Positions 22,060-32,705 of a stretch of 64,000 bases of DNA are shown one piece after another. The stretch spans positions 4,898,001-4,962,000 of the forward strand of contig NC_050736.1 of the NCBI RefSeq assembly GCF_014529535.1, read 5' to 3'. Below the pieces are notes generated by a model. It was not told where the DNA came from, ran no database searches, and was given only the letters and a program-made list of their open reading frames with translations. Position numbers and translations under genes: made by a program. The DNA is from Bradysia coprophila. Lineage: Eukaryota > Arthropoda > Insecta > Diptera > Sciaridae. Each line of letters opens with the position of its first letter. Positions within the stretch are counted from its first letter, which is position 1.

Positions 22060-25000
22060 TTGGTGTATCCACTCCACAGTGTCTTTTAGTATCTAAAATT
22101 AAACCTGTCGCCAAATTAGCCATGAGACGAGCGAAGGAAAAATGAAAATGTTTTCCTCAAATTAGTTATTTGTAAGATAATGACCCGACAATAGCCCTAA
22201 TTGTCGACAGGAAAAGTCCGAGTGCAAACGCTCTCAGAGATAAATTTATACGACACGTCAATGTATGTATGGATATCCTATCTACGTATATTTACATGTA
22301 CTTAATTGCACTAGAAAAAAACCACCTAATCCATTACCTTTTTCGTGATTAATAGTGTCACGCGTCAAAATGAAAATACATAAATATTGTGTGACTCAAG
22401 TTATTACTGGAAAGGTAGAGACCATTTTGTCTACAAAAAATGAACTGAAAAATATTGTTAAAAATATTCACATTCCCTGTTGGATTCGAAATATCCTATC
22501 CGATGAAAGTGTAATGAAATCTGTCGCTCAATATTGGAATAACTATGCCAACTTTTCGCTAAATATCACGGTCAAGAACTAACGTACTTGAGGTGATGAA
22601 AAGATATGTGATAAACATTTTGCCTCATTTATTTGCAGGTAACGTCATCCTCTTTTCCTTCTCCTACAGTCTGAAAGACCTAAGAATTCTACACATTTTC
22701 GAATGAACTTTCACGGACGGCAGATATACACCCCTATATAAAATCGAATCTATATTATGCTTCGATAGGTTTTTTGTCTCCAATACTTTGAATCTTTTAC
22801 TTTATTTGCTCGAATCATTTTCTAGAACACAATACACAATCTTTTACTTCATTTATTTTGACAAGCATTTTGTTGAATATAGAAAAGCGTCTGCCGAACA
22901 ACAGATGATATTGCCGTCCGCAAAAAAGAGAACTTCAGATTTTCCTGTTTTCTCAAAAGTAGTAGTATGCTCGAAATACCTCTGAAAAACTTCCGATCTG
23001 AACGGGTACAAAAGTGCCATTAGTTTAGGTCAACGAACATAAGGGTAAATGATAGTTATTATTTCGTTGAAAAAAAAAAGAACTTTTTTGGGGTGAATTT
23101 CATTCCATTCTTAACATAGGTACTTAATATACAAATAAATGTTAATATGCTGGTGCTGGTGGAGTCGAGTATGATTTCACGTTTTGTTGTTGTTGTTGTT
23201 ATTTTTACTTTATTTTTCCTTACCTTCATTGCTGCATTGGATAAAGTGTAAATTTTACACCTGTTTTAAATGTCGAAACAAGTGCTTCAGTGAAAGATAC
23301 TTTTATCAATATGACCGAAATTCAATATCACTTGAATGATAATCGTTTTCTGTATTTTTAGATGCACCTGCATCAACGATTCCTTTTCAATTTAAGAATT
23401 TATTTGTTTCTTCAATACTCAAATTTCGCTGGGTTTTCTGTTGAATGTCGAATTAAAGATATTTAAAAGACACCACAAGAAAACATTGCAATAGATTTGT
23501 TGGAGAACCCTTTTAAAATGTCCTATGATCTAAGAAATGGTGGACCACCATTGGTGGCCCTTGATTGGGAGTGGAATTAAACCAATCACATTTAACGAAC
23601 AACAAATTTAGAAACATCTAATTCTCATCGGATTTATTCCATCAATACTAGTAACTATTAATGGACATTCTGACAGTTTTCTTGATGTTGTTCATTTGAT
23701 ACAAATTCACTTAGACAATATGAACAAGGTATAATTGATGCCTAGGATACTCTTGGATATCGAGTATTGGTTACGATTCGGATTCATCACATCAGTGCAA
23801 ATGTAAATCCCACACTTTACCCGATACATAGACATCTTAAGTAAGAAGGTCTATGGAAAGATTGTGGAGAGCGCAACGGTATGGAATGGTTTTATTTTGA
23901 AAACATTGAGAGCGAAAATCATATTTTCGTTCCTTTTGCCGTTGAAAGATTAAGTCCAACTTGTAGGATAGTCTTAACTTCATCACAGAAACCGTAAAAA
24001 AAACGAAGCGAATTTTTTACCCAGGTAATGTTCTCAGGCAGGTTGTGTAATAGGCACATTTCTCGAAGGTAAAGCGCTGAAGGAGATACTTCGTGTAAAA
24101 AAAAAAGACTGTTATTAGGAACAAACATCGATAAATGAGTCAAAATGAGCAATCTTTCTTGCAGACTAATATGAAAATGATGTTACGTCGATAGGTTCTT
24201 AGTTCTTATCTTTCAGACATCTAACAACCCTGGTATGCTTGGCCCTTAGCTGCGTAGGCAATAGCAACTGTTAACGATAAAATGTACAGCCAAACACATG
24301 TTAAAAACAATTCTTAATTTATACAACAAGTGAATTAAACTTTTTTTTTGTGTTGCTTTTATTATTATACATTTTTTTTGAAAATATAAACACTTACATA
24401 TGTGAAGTATAGGTATAGCATAGCAAGCATAATGTTAATTCGTACAATAAACTATACATTTTATACACAAAAATGGTTTTTAAACAGAAAGGAAATTATC
24501 GAACCATGAAGGAAATTATTTTTGTCCGTTGGACAATGTGTACGATCTACCTGTCTGATTCAACGCTATATTGGCATTATGTGTATTAGAACAAATGTTT
24601 AAAAAAAAACATACATCAAAATGCGGCTATACACACACAGAGCAAATAATTTCTTTCGATGATGAAATGCAATTTTCGTTTAATCTTACATGTATACCAT
24701 TCACCTTACATGTACAAGCTTAATTATGTTGAATTTTATATGGTGTGAATAATGTATAAAGGCACAATCAGACAGGTGACATTCATCCCGCAGTTATTTG
24801 TCTTTATTTCCTTGTTACAGGCCATATGCCGCATTCATTCATAACATTTTTGAAATGCAGTTGTTGTATATTAATGTCTGTGAGACTAAATATTACCGGC
24901 AGAATTGATTCCCTAAATACTTACAGAATTCTGGTAGATTTGGGTTTCGTTGTGAATTGTATGTGGAATTATTTCGAAAATGTTAGGCTCTGTGTCTCGG

Positions 25001-25250
25001 GTAGGAACATCTCAAGTAGATTGTTTGAGAATAACCTGACGAATTCCATGAAGTTTAAATAAAAACCGGGATATGAACTGATTGGGATAAATTAGACCAT
25101 TAACACTATTCAGTAAGATCATTTTACAAGAAAAATAAAACTAAACGGCAATCGTGTTACAAATGCAATGAATAAATCTGTTACTTCATTTGTTGCACCG
25201 TCAATATGGACTTAAATATAGCTTGACCCTATTAGTTCTTCGTGGTAACG
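22060..25250. other. Gene-poor region after the CAP gene
   Basis: AT-rich DNA with no supportable gene. Short frames at 22355-22582 and 24826-25062 lack family motifs and flanking splice logic. A decayed reverse copy of the dispersed element (ATCTTTTACTTCATTTATTT) is seen at about 22750-22900. Confidence 0.4.
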
Positions 25251-25437
25251 AGTAATTTCGCGCCGCGCGAGATTACACATATTATAGTGGAATTTCGCGC
25301 CCATACATTTTTCAATGGCTAACTTGATTAAGAGAATTTTTACTAGTACCTGGCGATAAATTAGCGGTAGATTCAGTTGAGTATCAGGCACATAAATTTT
25401 GGAGATGCGAATTTTATTCTAACACCCTAGAGCTTTG

Positions 25438-25706
25438 TATCAGGGATACCGGTATCCTTAGAAAGTGTGGATTTTCCTTTTACAAAACGTTAGGATACCG
25501 GTATCCCAACTGAGATACACGTATTTTGTATCAAGGATACCGGTATCCCGACATAGAAAGTGTGGATTTTCCTTTTACAAAACGTTAGGATACCGGTATC
25601 CCAACTGAGATACACATATTTTGCATCAATGATACCGGTATCCTTACTCAGAAAAAGTGGATTTTCCTTTTACAAAATGTTAGGATACCTGCATCGCAAC
25701 TGAGAC
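25438..25706. repeat. Minisatellite of about 91-95 bp units carrying GGATACCGGTATCC
   Basis: The palindrome GGATACCGGTATCC occurs at 25444-25457, 25493-25506, 25535-25548 and 25588-25601. A one-mismatch copy is at 25630-25643 and a degraded one near 25683. Between them GTGGATTTTCCTTTTACAAA repeats three times. Repeat spacing is 91-95 bp with two palindromes per unit. Confidence 0.8.
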
Positions 25707-25737
25707 GTTGCGAGATTCCTACCAGCAAGAAGTTCCT

Positions 25738-25820
25738 TATGGGCGCGAAATTACACTAATAAAGTAGGAATTTCGCGTGGCGCGAGATTCCTACTTTAAT
25801 AGTGTAATTTCGCGCCCATA
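25738..25820. repeat. 83 bp near-perfect palindrome
   Basis: TATGGGCGCGAAATTACACT runs into AAAGTAGGAATTTCGCG, then a 3-bp centre and the complementary arm ending CGCGCCCATA. Very few mismatches are present, which implies a young or conserved hairpin. Confidence 0.75.
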
Positions 25821-25974
25821 CGGCGCGAAATTACTACTAGCCTTCTTCGTACCTACCCTCGTAATGAAGTAATGTTGTATTAATGAAGAATAAAATAAAT
25901 ATCTCTTGCTAATAAACTTATTACTCTCTACGCTTGCAATTTAATGCAACTCGTATATTATGGTTGGTTCCTAC

Positions 25975-26270
25975 CAAACTCAGACTTATCATTGTTAGAC
26001 AGTATTACGAGTGGCTTCTTCACTATAATTTTCATCACAGCTTTTACTTCTCGTAATTTTTCCTTATCACTGTAACTTTTGTAAATGTAAAATGAAGCTT
26101 TTTTGCGTTTCAGTTTTGAGACATAATCGCCAGATGGCGGAATGATGCATTATGGTTAAGATTATAGTTTTGACTAGTTTTCTCAAAATGATTATCAGCG
26201 TTTTCATCTATGTTTCAATTTCTTTTTGATTAGAGCTAGATATTCTTCGACTTAGAAGAAGAATAATTAT
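25975..26270. repeat. Interspersed repeat, copy 1
   Basis: This stretch of about 295 bp recurs at 30718-31020. Shared blocks include CGAGTGGCTTCTTCACTATA, GTAACTTTTGTAAATGTAAA and CCAGATGGCGGAATGAT. It has no reading frame and the type is unknown. Confidence 0.6.
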
Positions 26271-27050
26271 CCATCTGTCTTAGGAGATATTATTTTACTA
26301 ACAAAAAGTTGAATTTAGAATTTTGGTTTTTAATTAGTTACAAATCTGGTTTTTGATTAATGAAATTGTAAGTTCCTGTTCATTCTGAAGTCACTCAGAA
26401 AAACAACTAATAATAGAAACAGTAAGACCAAGACGAAATTAGTTATGACGAGCAAAGTTAACAAAAACATTGATAACAATTTTATTAATTCCAAAACGAA
26501 AGACTATAGCAAGTGGAAACGTCTTATCAAAGAAACACACAATAGATTGCATTGACTGTTACTCATCAAACTGTTGCAAGTAGGGTCTTCTCTTTGTGTG
26601 GATTTTTGCATTAAAAAATAGCACAATCGCTGTAGAACGAGTCTGTCGTTAGCACTGGCTTAAGAAGCGTCTATGAGACAGTTTCAATTTTTTTCCTCAC
26701 CTTCCTCACCCTCCACAAACCGTGTTTTTCGCACATTACAGATTCTTGGTGTTAAAATACGAAAAGACGAAATGAATGCGGATTTCATAAACAAAAACAA
26801 TGGCAGACAATGGTATAAAAGGCCGATTTATGTTTTTACGCGTTAGTGAATGGTAGGTTCAATGGATAACGGCTGACTTCAAATTTTTCGTCAAATGTTT
26901 TAAAATCTGAAATTACCTCCATGGTGTCATTATGAGCCGAAAGTCAATAATGTATAATTTACAGCGCTGTTTTCCACGAACTCCCATAAGGTCTTCTCAA
27001 CAGAGAGCCAAGAGGGAAATTGGGAGTGAACTTGGGTGCCTTCACTCGAT
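26271..27050. other. Intergenic DNA downstream of the LRR gene
   Basis: AT-rich sequence without recognisable gene or repeat. Minus-strand AATAAA signals (TTTATT on the plus strand, 27051-27056 and 27063-27068) at its right edge probably end the LRR transcript. Confidence 0.4.
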
Positions 27051-27108
27051 TTTATTCCAGATTTTATTTAAAATAATTTTAATATGAAAAAGCGTGAACA
27101 TGAGAAAA

Positions 27109-28253
27109 TTAATTGATTGTTCGATTTAATTCTTTCATTTGATTTTCGTCTAAAGCAATTGCCGGTGACCCTCTTCTAACTATATTATTTGACAATGTTT
27201 TTAATGGATTATTTTGTAAGAATATTGTCCGGATATTCGGAAAATCGAATGCATGCTCCTCAATCGTCGAAATTTGATTATTTTCCAAAGACAGTTCAAT
27301 CAACCGATTAAGTCCGGTAAATGTGTGTCGACGAATGATAGTCAACCGATTGTCATCCATATAAATTCGAAACAGCGCACGCAATCCATAAAATGCATAA
27401 TTATCAATTTCCTCAATTTCATTTCCGTTCAAAATGAGTTTCCACAGCACATGTAACGGATAAACATCGTCGAATGTGACTTTCTCAATATCAGTATGCT
27501 GTTGGGCAGATTGGGCTCTAACCGCTGCAATCGAGAAGACACCACTTCGAATTGCTTTGATTTTATTCAATCGTAAATCCAAGCTCCACAAATTCATCGC
27601 GTTGACGAAACTGTCTGAATTGAGTTCGGATACATTTACTCGTTGCATAGTCAGGTGACCCACGTTCGGAAATGTGGAGAAAATTCCACCAGGAAACGTT
27701 CCAACATTTAACGAAGTTGTTTCGTCAAAAAAGGCAATTGATTTCACGAGCTGTTTATCCAGATCGGAGCGAAAATTGTAAGCGTTCGACTCATTTGAAG
27801 TCGATTGTGCAAAACGGTCAATAACACAAAAATTGGGATCGGCAGCACCATATGAATTGCGATATTGTTCACAAACTACATCCACGACACACCAAACGTA
27901 TTGTGATTCAAGTAAAAGCGACAGTACAATGAATCTACGTAGAAATCAACAAAATAAAATGAGCAAGTGATTACCAAAGCTGTAAACTTTGGGAGGGGGC
28001 CCAAAGTTTACAACCTTAGTGAATACAGCTAAAGTCAGACGAATTTGCTTCAGCTGTTAACCAGCTGCTTTTTCATTCAAAAACACTGCTACACGCACAT
28101 AGTAGATGTAGAACCAAATTAGCACTTAGCAGTACAATAGCTTGTTCTGAAGCAAGCTTTCAATCATAACACTGATTCGATTCAAATTTGTTTGACTTTA
28201 ACTGAAATGCGACAAAAAATAATTAAAAATTAAATTTCTTACAACTTAATCAT
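27109..28253 (-). CDS. Small secreted leucine-rich-repeat protein
   Basis: Two coding exons: 28253-28243 (11 nt, encoding MIKL with a split codon) and 27934-27109, giving 278 residues. Joining the tiny exon restores a full signal peptide (MIKLFIVLSLLLESQYVWC). Without it the main exon lacks an ATG. The body has about seven leucine-rich repeats of the extracellular type, for example NLWSLDLRLNKIKAI, LWKLILNGNEIEEIDNYAF, LFRIYMDDNRLTIIRRHTF and LIELSLENNQISTIEEHAF. No transmembrane segment, LRRCT or TIR domain follows. It is probably a secreted binding protein; the partner is unknown. Promoter elements upstream are unusually clear. Confidence 0.8.
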
Positions 28254-28290
28254 GTTTGCACTGTCGTAACTGCTTTCCTTGAAATGCAAA

Positions 28291-28325
28291 GACTGACTGA
28301 GGTTGAATACGCGGTTGTATATATA
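28291..28325 (-). promoter_or_regulatory. TATA box and initiator of the LRR gene
   Basis: On the minus strand a TATATATA box (28325-28318) is followed about 25-30 bp later by TCAGTCAGTC (around 28300-28291), an arthropod-style initiator. The start codon is at 28253, leaving about 40 nt of leader. Confidence 0.55.
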
Positions 28326-28358
28326 TTGACAAAATGAAATATCTGTACTGCATATCGC

Positions 28359-28393
28359 TGACCTTTGACATCTCTTATCGCTGACCTTTGACA
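28359..28393 (-). promoter_or_regulatory. Duplicated nuclear-receptor DR1-like site
   Basis: TGTCAAAGGTCA on the minus strand occurs twice, at 28370-28359 and 28393-28382, inside a 23 bp tandem duplication. This is the DR1 form (RGKTCA N RGKTCA) bound by HNF4 or USP/RXR-type receptors. It lies 34-75 bp upstream of the TATA box of the LRR gene. Confidence 0.5.
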
Positions 28394-30717
28394 TCTCTGA
28401 TTACATTTGATCATAATAAAATAATGCAGCACAGGGTATTTCAATCACAACATTGTGCGAACACCATCGATATAATGTACTATAGATAATGAGACACGAA
28501 GAACGAAATTTCGGAAATATAGCACACATACAAGTGCAAAAAATACGAATCACAACACAAAACGAAGAGAAAAAGGAAATTGAGAAATGCAGAGTTTCAA
28601 TTATTTTCAAATATTTGTATGACATTATTTCGCGCTCTTTCTCAAAACGTAAGTTACATTACACACATGTGATCTTTCCGCATAACGTAATGTTGCTTTG
28701 ACATTACTTATCTACCCTATATTATATCGATGGCGAACGCCAAGTTTGGTGTTCCTTGCATAAAGGTGTCAAATGCTGTTCGCATCGCATAATAGCTAGA
28801 CACGGCCTCTTATTGCTAAATTTATTTACCGAATTTACTGAAATTTACCGAAATGTACCGAAACATAAATTCGGTAAATTTGGTTAATAAATTTAGCCCT
28901 AACCTGAACATTTTTTTAGAACGTTGTTTGAACCGAATCGTTCGAATAAGTAATAGTATATTACTTCCGAGGTTCCAAGTTGTGTATTTGATAAGTGGGG
29001 TGTTACAGCCCGACCCGAAGGGGAGGGCTGTATTCCCCACTTGTCAAATAACAACTTGGAACCTCGTAAGTACAATGCTTTACGTGATTAGGCAATGTAA
29101 ATGAAAATGAAACATGCCGTAACACGTAAACTAACATAATTTCCCATTAATATAAATATAGCCATAGATAGAGTGTTATGATAGGAGCGAGAAGACCGAA
29201 GAAGATTTATAACGACCGACGCGACATAAAACAAAATCCACAAACCGCATTCTCAATGCAAACTGTAAAATGTTCCAATAAATCTCAATTAACATTTTAT
29301 TGTTAGGGTTACAAATAAAACTGTTAATTTATGAAATAATTAAATTTATTGAGTATGACTACAAAATTCAATGAATTTTGTTTTCGTTTCGTTTGTCAAT
29401 CTATAATATAAAGTTTAGTGTTTGTTAATTTGTTCAGCGAAACCGACTATTAAGGAACACCTAGGAAAAATGTCTTTACGCCGTGGATGTTCTTTAAACG
29501 GGAAACCATATTCGTTACCACGTGAAAATTTTCAATAAATGAAAATCTTTTAAGATTTTTTTTTTAAATTTTATCAATAACTCTAACAGTTGCGAGTAAA
29601 GCCGGCGATACTTAACCAGTACACTCATGACGATAATTTTATTTCTGATTGAAATAATTCCGAGTGATGTAGACATGCTGCATGCGGAATTTTATTTACG
29701 GTATGGAATTATGCAAAATAGACCAAGCAAAAATTTGATGATGATCTCTCAAGTGTGTACGTTGGAAATGCAAGAAATTTAAGATGATTTACTAAGATTT
29801 AATCAAACTAAAACGAAATAAAATGAGTTTACTTTTGGAAGTTCCCAGAGATACGTACCAACCCGATTTTCGTAGGGCCAAGTGCGTGTGAGTTAGCGGC
29901 TGAGCCGAAGCAAAATTTACCTGGGCACTTAGCCAAGCATACGTAAACTGACCGCATCGTTCAAACTTCGTTTTTACGCTGTCAAAATATCACCTCATTA
30001 CTTTGAATGTAGAATAACAGACTGTTGACTAAGTCCTAATTTTACATGTAAAATGTAAAAGCTGTGTTGCATTTTTACTACCTTAATAAATGTAGTTAGG
30101 TTGCTATAGATGGTATTGACTGTTATAATGAGCCCGTCGAAAATTACGCATGAAATCATCAATTTTCCTTTGAAAACTTTTTTGTAACATTAAAATTTGG
30201 TCTGTATTTTCTGAACGAGGACAATAATAAATGATTTAGACTGATCTGGGGTTTGATATAAATTTTATCAATATACTGCAAAATAAACTCTAGGAATATC
30301 ACAAAAAGTTATTAAAGGACGTGATGCTGTACGCGGACTCATTTTAGACTCAGACTCAGACTCTCTCCCATTTCCATTACAAATATTAGCGCTGTGGGTT
30401 GACGACGATAAATATGATATACGCCAAAAAACCGCTCTTTCAACTTTGCCAAACATTTTATGATAAAACACAAAAAAATTCTTACTCAATATTGGACACA
30501 GACTATAGCTTATCTTTGATAAGTTTTATTTCTGACGCAAACATGAAATGACATGCAGGTAGAACTTTAAATAAGAAAAATACCATCTCGTACTACTTTT
30601 GAAGTCACTTCTTCAAAAACAAAAAAAAGTCACGTTCGGCCTGGCTCTTGAATACTCTCTCCGGTATGCTCATCATCTAATGCATCTTGTCTTCTGACTT
30701 ATTCCATTCGTATTTCT
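28394..30717. other. Gene-poor region upstream of the LRR gene
   Basis: No supportable gene. It contains an imperfect hairpin at 28815-28893 (TAAATTTATTTACCGAATTT and a near complement), the foldback at 28962-29073 and otherwise plain AT-rich DNA. Confidence 0.4.
28962..29073. mobile_element. Foldback element with a GC-rich centre
   Basis: The arms CGAGGTTCCAAGTTGT and TATTTGATAAGTGGGG are matched by CCCCACTTGTCAAATA and ACAACTTGGAACCTCG. The centre, CAGCCCGACCCGAAGG and the bases after it, is itself a short GC-rich hairpin. There is no coding capacity. Confidence 0.65.
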
Positions 30718-31020
30718 AAGTCAGACTTATTATTTGACAATATCACGAGTGGCTTCTTCACTATAATTTTTACCACAGCATAGCTTACCTCTCGTAATTT
30801 TTCAGAATCAGTGTAACTTTTGTAAATGTAAATAAAGCTTTTATTATACAATTTTTACGTTTGGTTTTATACGTTTCAGTTTTGAAACTAAGGATTACTT
30901 CACCAGATGGCGGAATGATTGATTATGGTTAAGGTTTGAGTTGTTTTCCCAAAATGCTTATCAACTCAGTTTGATTTTGATTAGAAACTAAAAACATTCC
31001 TCGACTCTAAATAGAAGAAA
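30718..31020. repeat. Interspersed repeat, copy 2
   Basis: Same orientation and order of blocks as 25975-26270, with roughly one fifth of positions changed and small insertions. CACCAGATGGCGGAATGAT is conserved between the copies. Confidence 0.6.
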
Positions 31021-31056
31021 TTGTGTTAGAGTAGGGACTATTTTTGTGAGTTTTGT

Positions 31057-31461
31057 ACAGCTGACGTCAATGAAATTTAGGCATGAATTTGACTCAGCTG
31101 TTTTTCATACAAACCAAAGTGCTCATACGTCTTTATACGGTTTTACCAATAAAACTCGCGTGTGTTCAACTATTTTTCACCCGTTGAAAGGACGTATGAG
31201 TACTCTGACAAAAAAGAGTTGAAAATCTCTCTTGTCGCGGGTAGCTTCGTCCAATGAAAGTACAAATCAGGTATGGTCTGTCCATACAAGCCGGTGGAAA
31301 TAGCGATTTCATATAAATAAACTTACCTTTCAATGATTTTCATGGAAAGGTGAGTTTATTTATATGAAACCGCTATTTCCTCCTCACTCTTTTTTGTCAG
31401 TGTAATCAGCTGAAAAACGGATGTATTAAATTCATGATTAAATTTCACTGACGTCAACTGT
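31057..31461. mobile_element. Foldback element carrying a nested MITE
   Basis: Outer arms ACAGCTGACGTCAATGAAAT (from 31057) and the complement ending at 31461 enclose a second, unrelated element at 31203-31402. Related arms occur in the foldback at 58634-58793. Confidence 0.6.
31203..31402. mobile_element. TA-flanked MITE (CTCTGACAAAAAAGAG / CACTGACAAAAAAGAG)
   Basis: TA at 31201-31202 and at 31403-31404 flanks a 200 bp unit whose ends match the element at 9311-9490. Its centre is a second strong hairpin (CATATAAATAAACTTACCTT and complement). TA duplication points to Tc1/mariner mobilisation. Confidence 0.65.
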
Positions 31462-31870
31462 AAAGACTCATACTTAGAGGTATATTTTTAGTAAATAAGT
31501 TTGATGGTAATGACACGTTTCTTAACGCTAAACGCTTAACGTTAGCTAGGAATTACTCGTTTTTCCACAATATTTCACTGGTTCAGAGTTCTTGTTCTAA
31601 AGCCTTGAAGTCATTGAGACTCACAACTGAAAATAAAAACAGTGGGAAAACGACATGAACAAGACTAAACTAACAAAAAGATTCATTACAAAAATAACTC
31701 TAAAACAAATGACTGCAGTTATAGCAAATATACAAGTACAGAATGACTGTTCAAAACCAATTGAAAATAAAACGATTTCGATGTGTAGCCTACAGTCGAG
31801 CCTGAAGAAAAGTTGTATCTGTGAAGTAATCGGGACTTTGAAAGTGTCTTTTTGTTCGTAACGTTTGCAG

Positions 31871-32022
31871 AAAAATTTCAAAATTTACAATCGCTAAAAC
31901 AAACTGGTGCGTATACGTTATTTTGCACCAGCTGGTCCCATTTGGAATTGTATGTGACCAGCTGGTGCAAAATATCGTATGCACACCAGTTCGTTTTAGC
32001 GATTGTAAATTTAAATTTTTCA
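31871..32022. mobile_element. 152 bp foldback element
   Basis: TTTACAATCGCTAAAAC and ATTTTGCACCAGCTGGTC on the left recur as near-perfect complements on the right. The loop is short. Short frames on both strands here are artefacts of the palindrome. Confidence 0.7.
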
Positions 32023-32705
32023 AAATGGACAGGTTTTAAATATCCATCCAGTCAACTGATACGGTTCATACAAATACGAAGTTGGTATCACACCGATGTA
32101 TACTTACCATACTATGTATAGGCTACACTTAAAGAATCAAATGTAAAGTCAGAATTTAATTTAAAAAAATCGTGAGACAAAATCATATTTTTGTAAATCG
32201 TTAACACAGCATCGATTGATTGATAGATATCATCACCCTAATTTTACAACACTAAAATACTACAAACTATTCGTTATATTAAGAGATTACAAAAAAAATG
32301 CAAGTTTGTACACCAACTTCGTGATATCCACTACTAAACTACATTTTGTGTACATCTTATCAGCAACTCACACATGTTGTTCGCAAACGTATTTTCTGAA
32401 TTCACGTTGCATTAAAACTAAAAAATGTAAGAAAAAAAAACATTTAAGTCGATAAATTATAATACTTTCTATGTTATGCGTTAAGTAGATGTATTTATTA
32501 TGGCACCGGTAGCCACAATTTAGTTAAATTAAAATAATTGCGACTTTTTCTATTACATAAAAATTGGTAGACTCATTTATCAACTATTTTACTAAATTTA
32601 ACCTATCTACTAGACATTCATCCGGAACCGAACAATCTGCAGCTTCCATTAACGTACACATTCTAAAATTGAGCCCTGACTCTTAGGAATAAACAAACTA
32701 AAATT
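32023..32705. other. 3' flank of the sugar-transporter gene
   Basis: AT-rich DNA. The minus-strand AATAAA (TTTATT at 32494-32499 on the plus strand) is a candidate poly(A) signal for the transporter. Nothing else is seen. Confidence 0.4.

Larger units (their letters stand above)
25251..25835. mobile_element. Composite inverted-repeat element with internal minisatellite
   Basis: Perfect 15 bp ends, AGTAATTTCGCGCCG (25251-25265) and its complement (25821-25835), bound 585 bp. Near the right end is an 83 bp near-perfect palindrome (25738-25820). The middle is a tandem repeat listed separately. The terminus resembles the foldback at 13780-13885. No protein is encoded and no clear target duplication was seen. 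Confidence 0.65.

Noticed and set aside
22355-22582. 75-codon frame after the CAP gene
   Set aside because: Starts at GTG, no signal peptide or family motif, and no link to the CAP gene.
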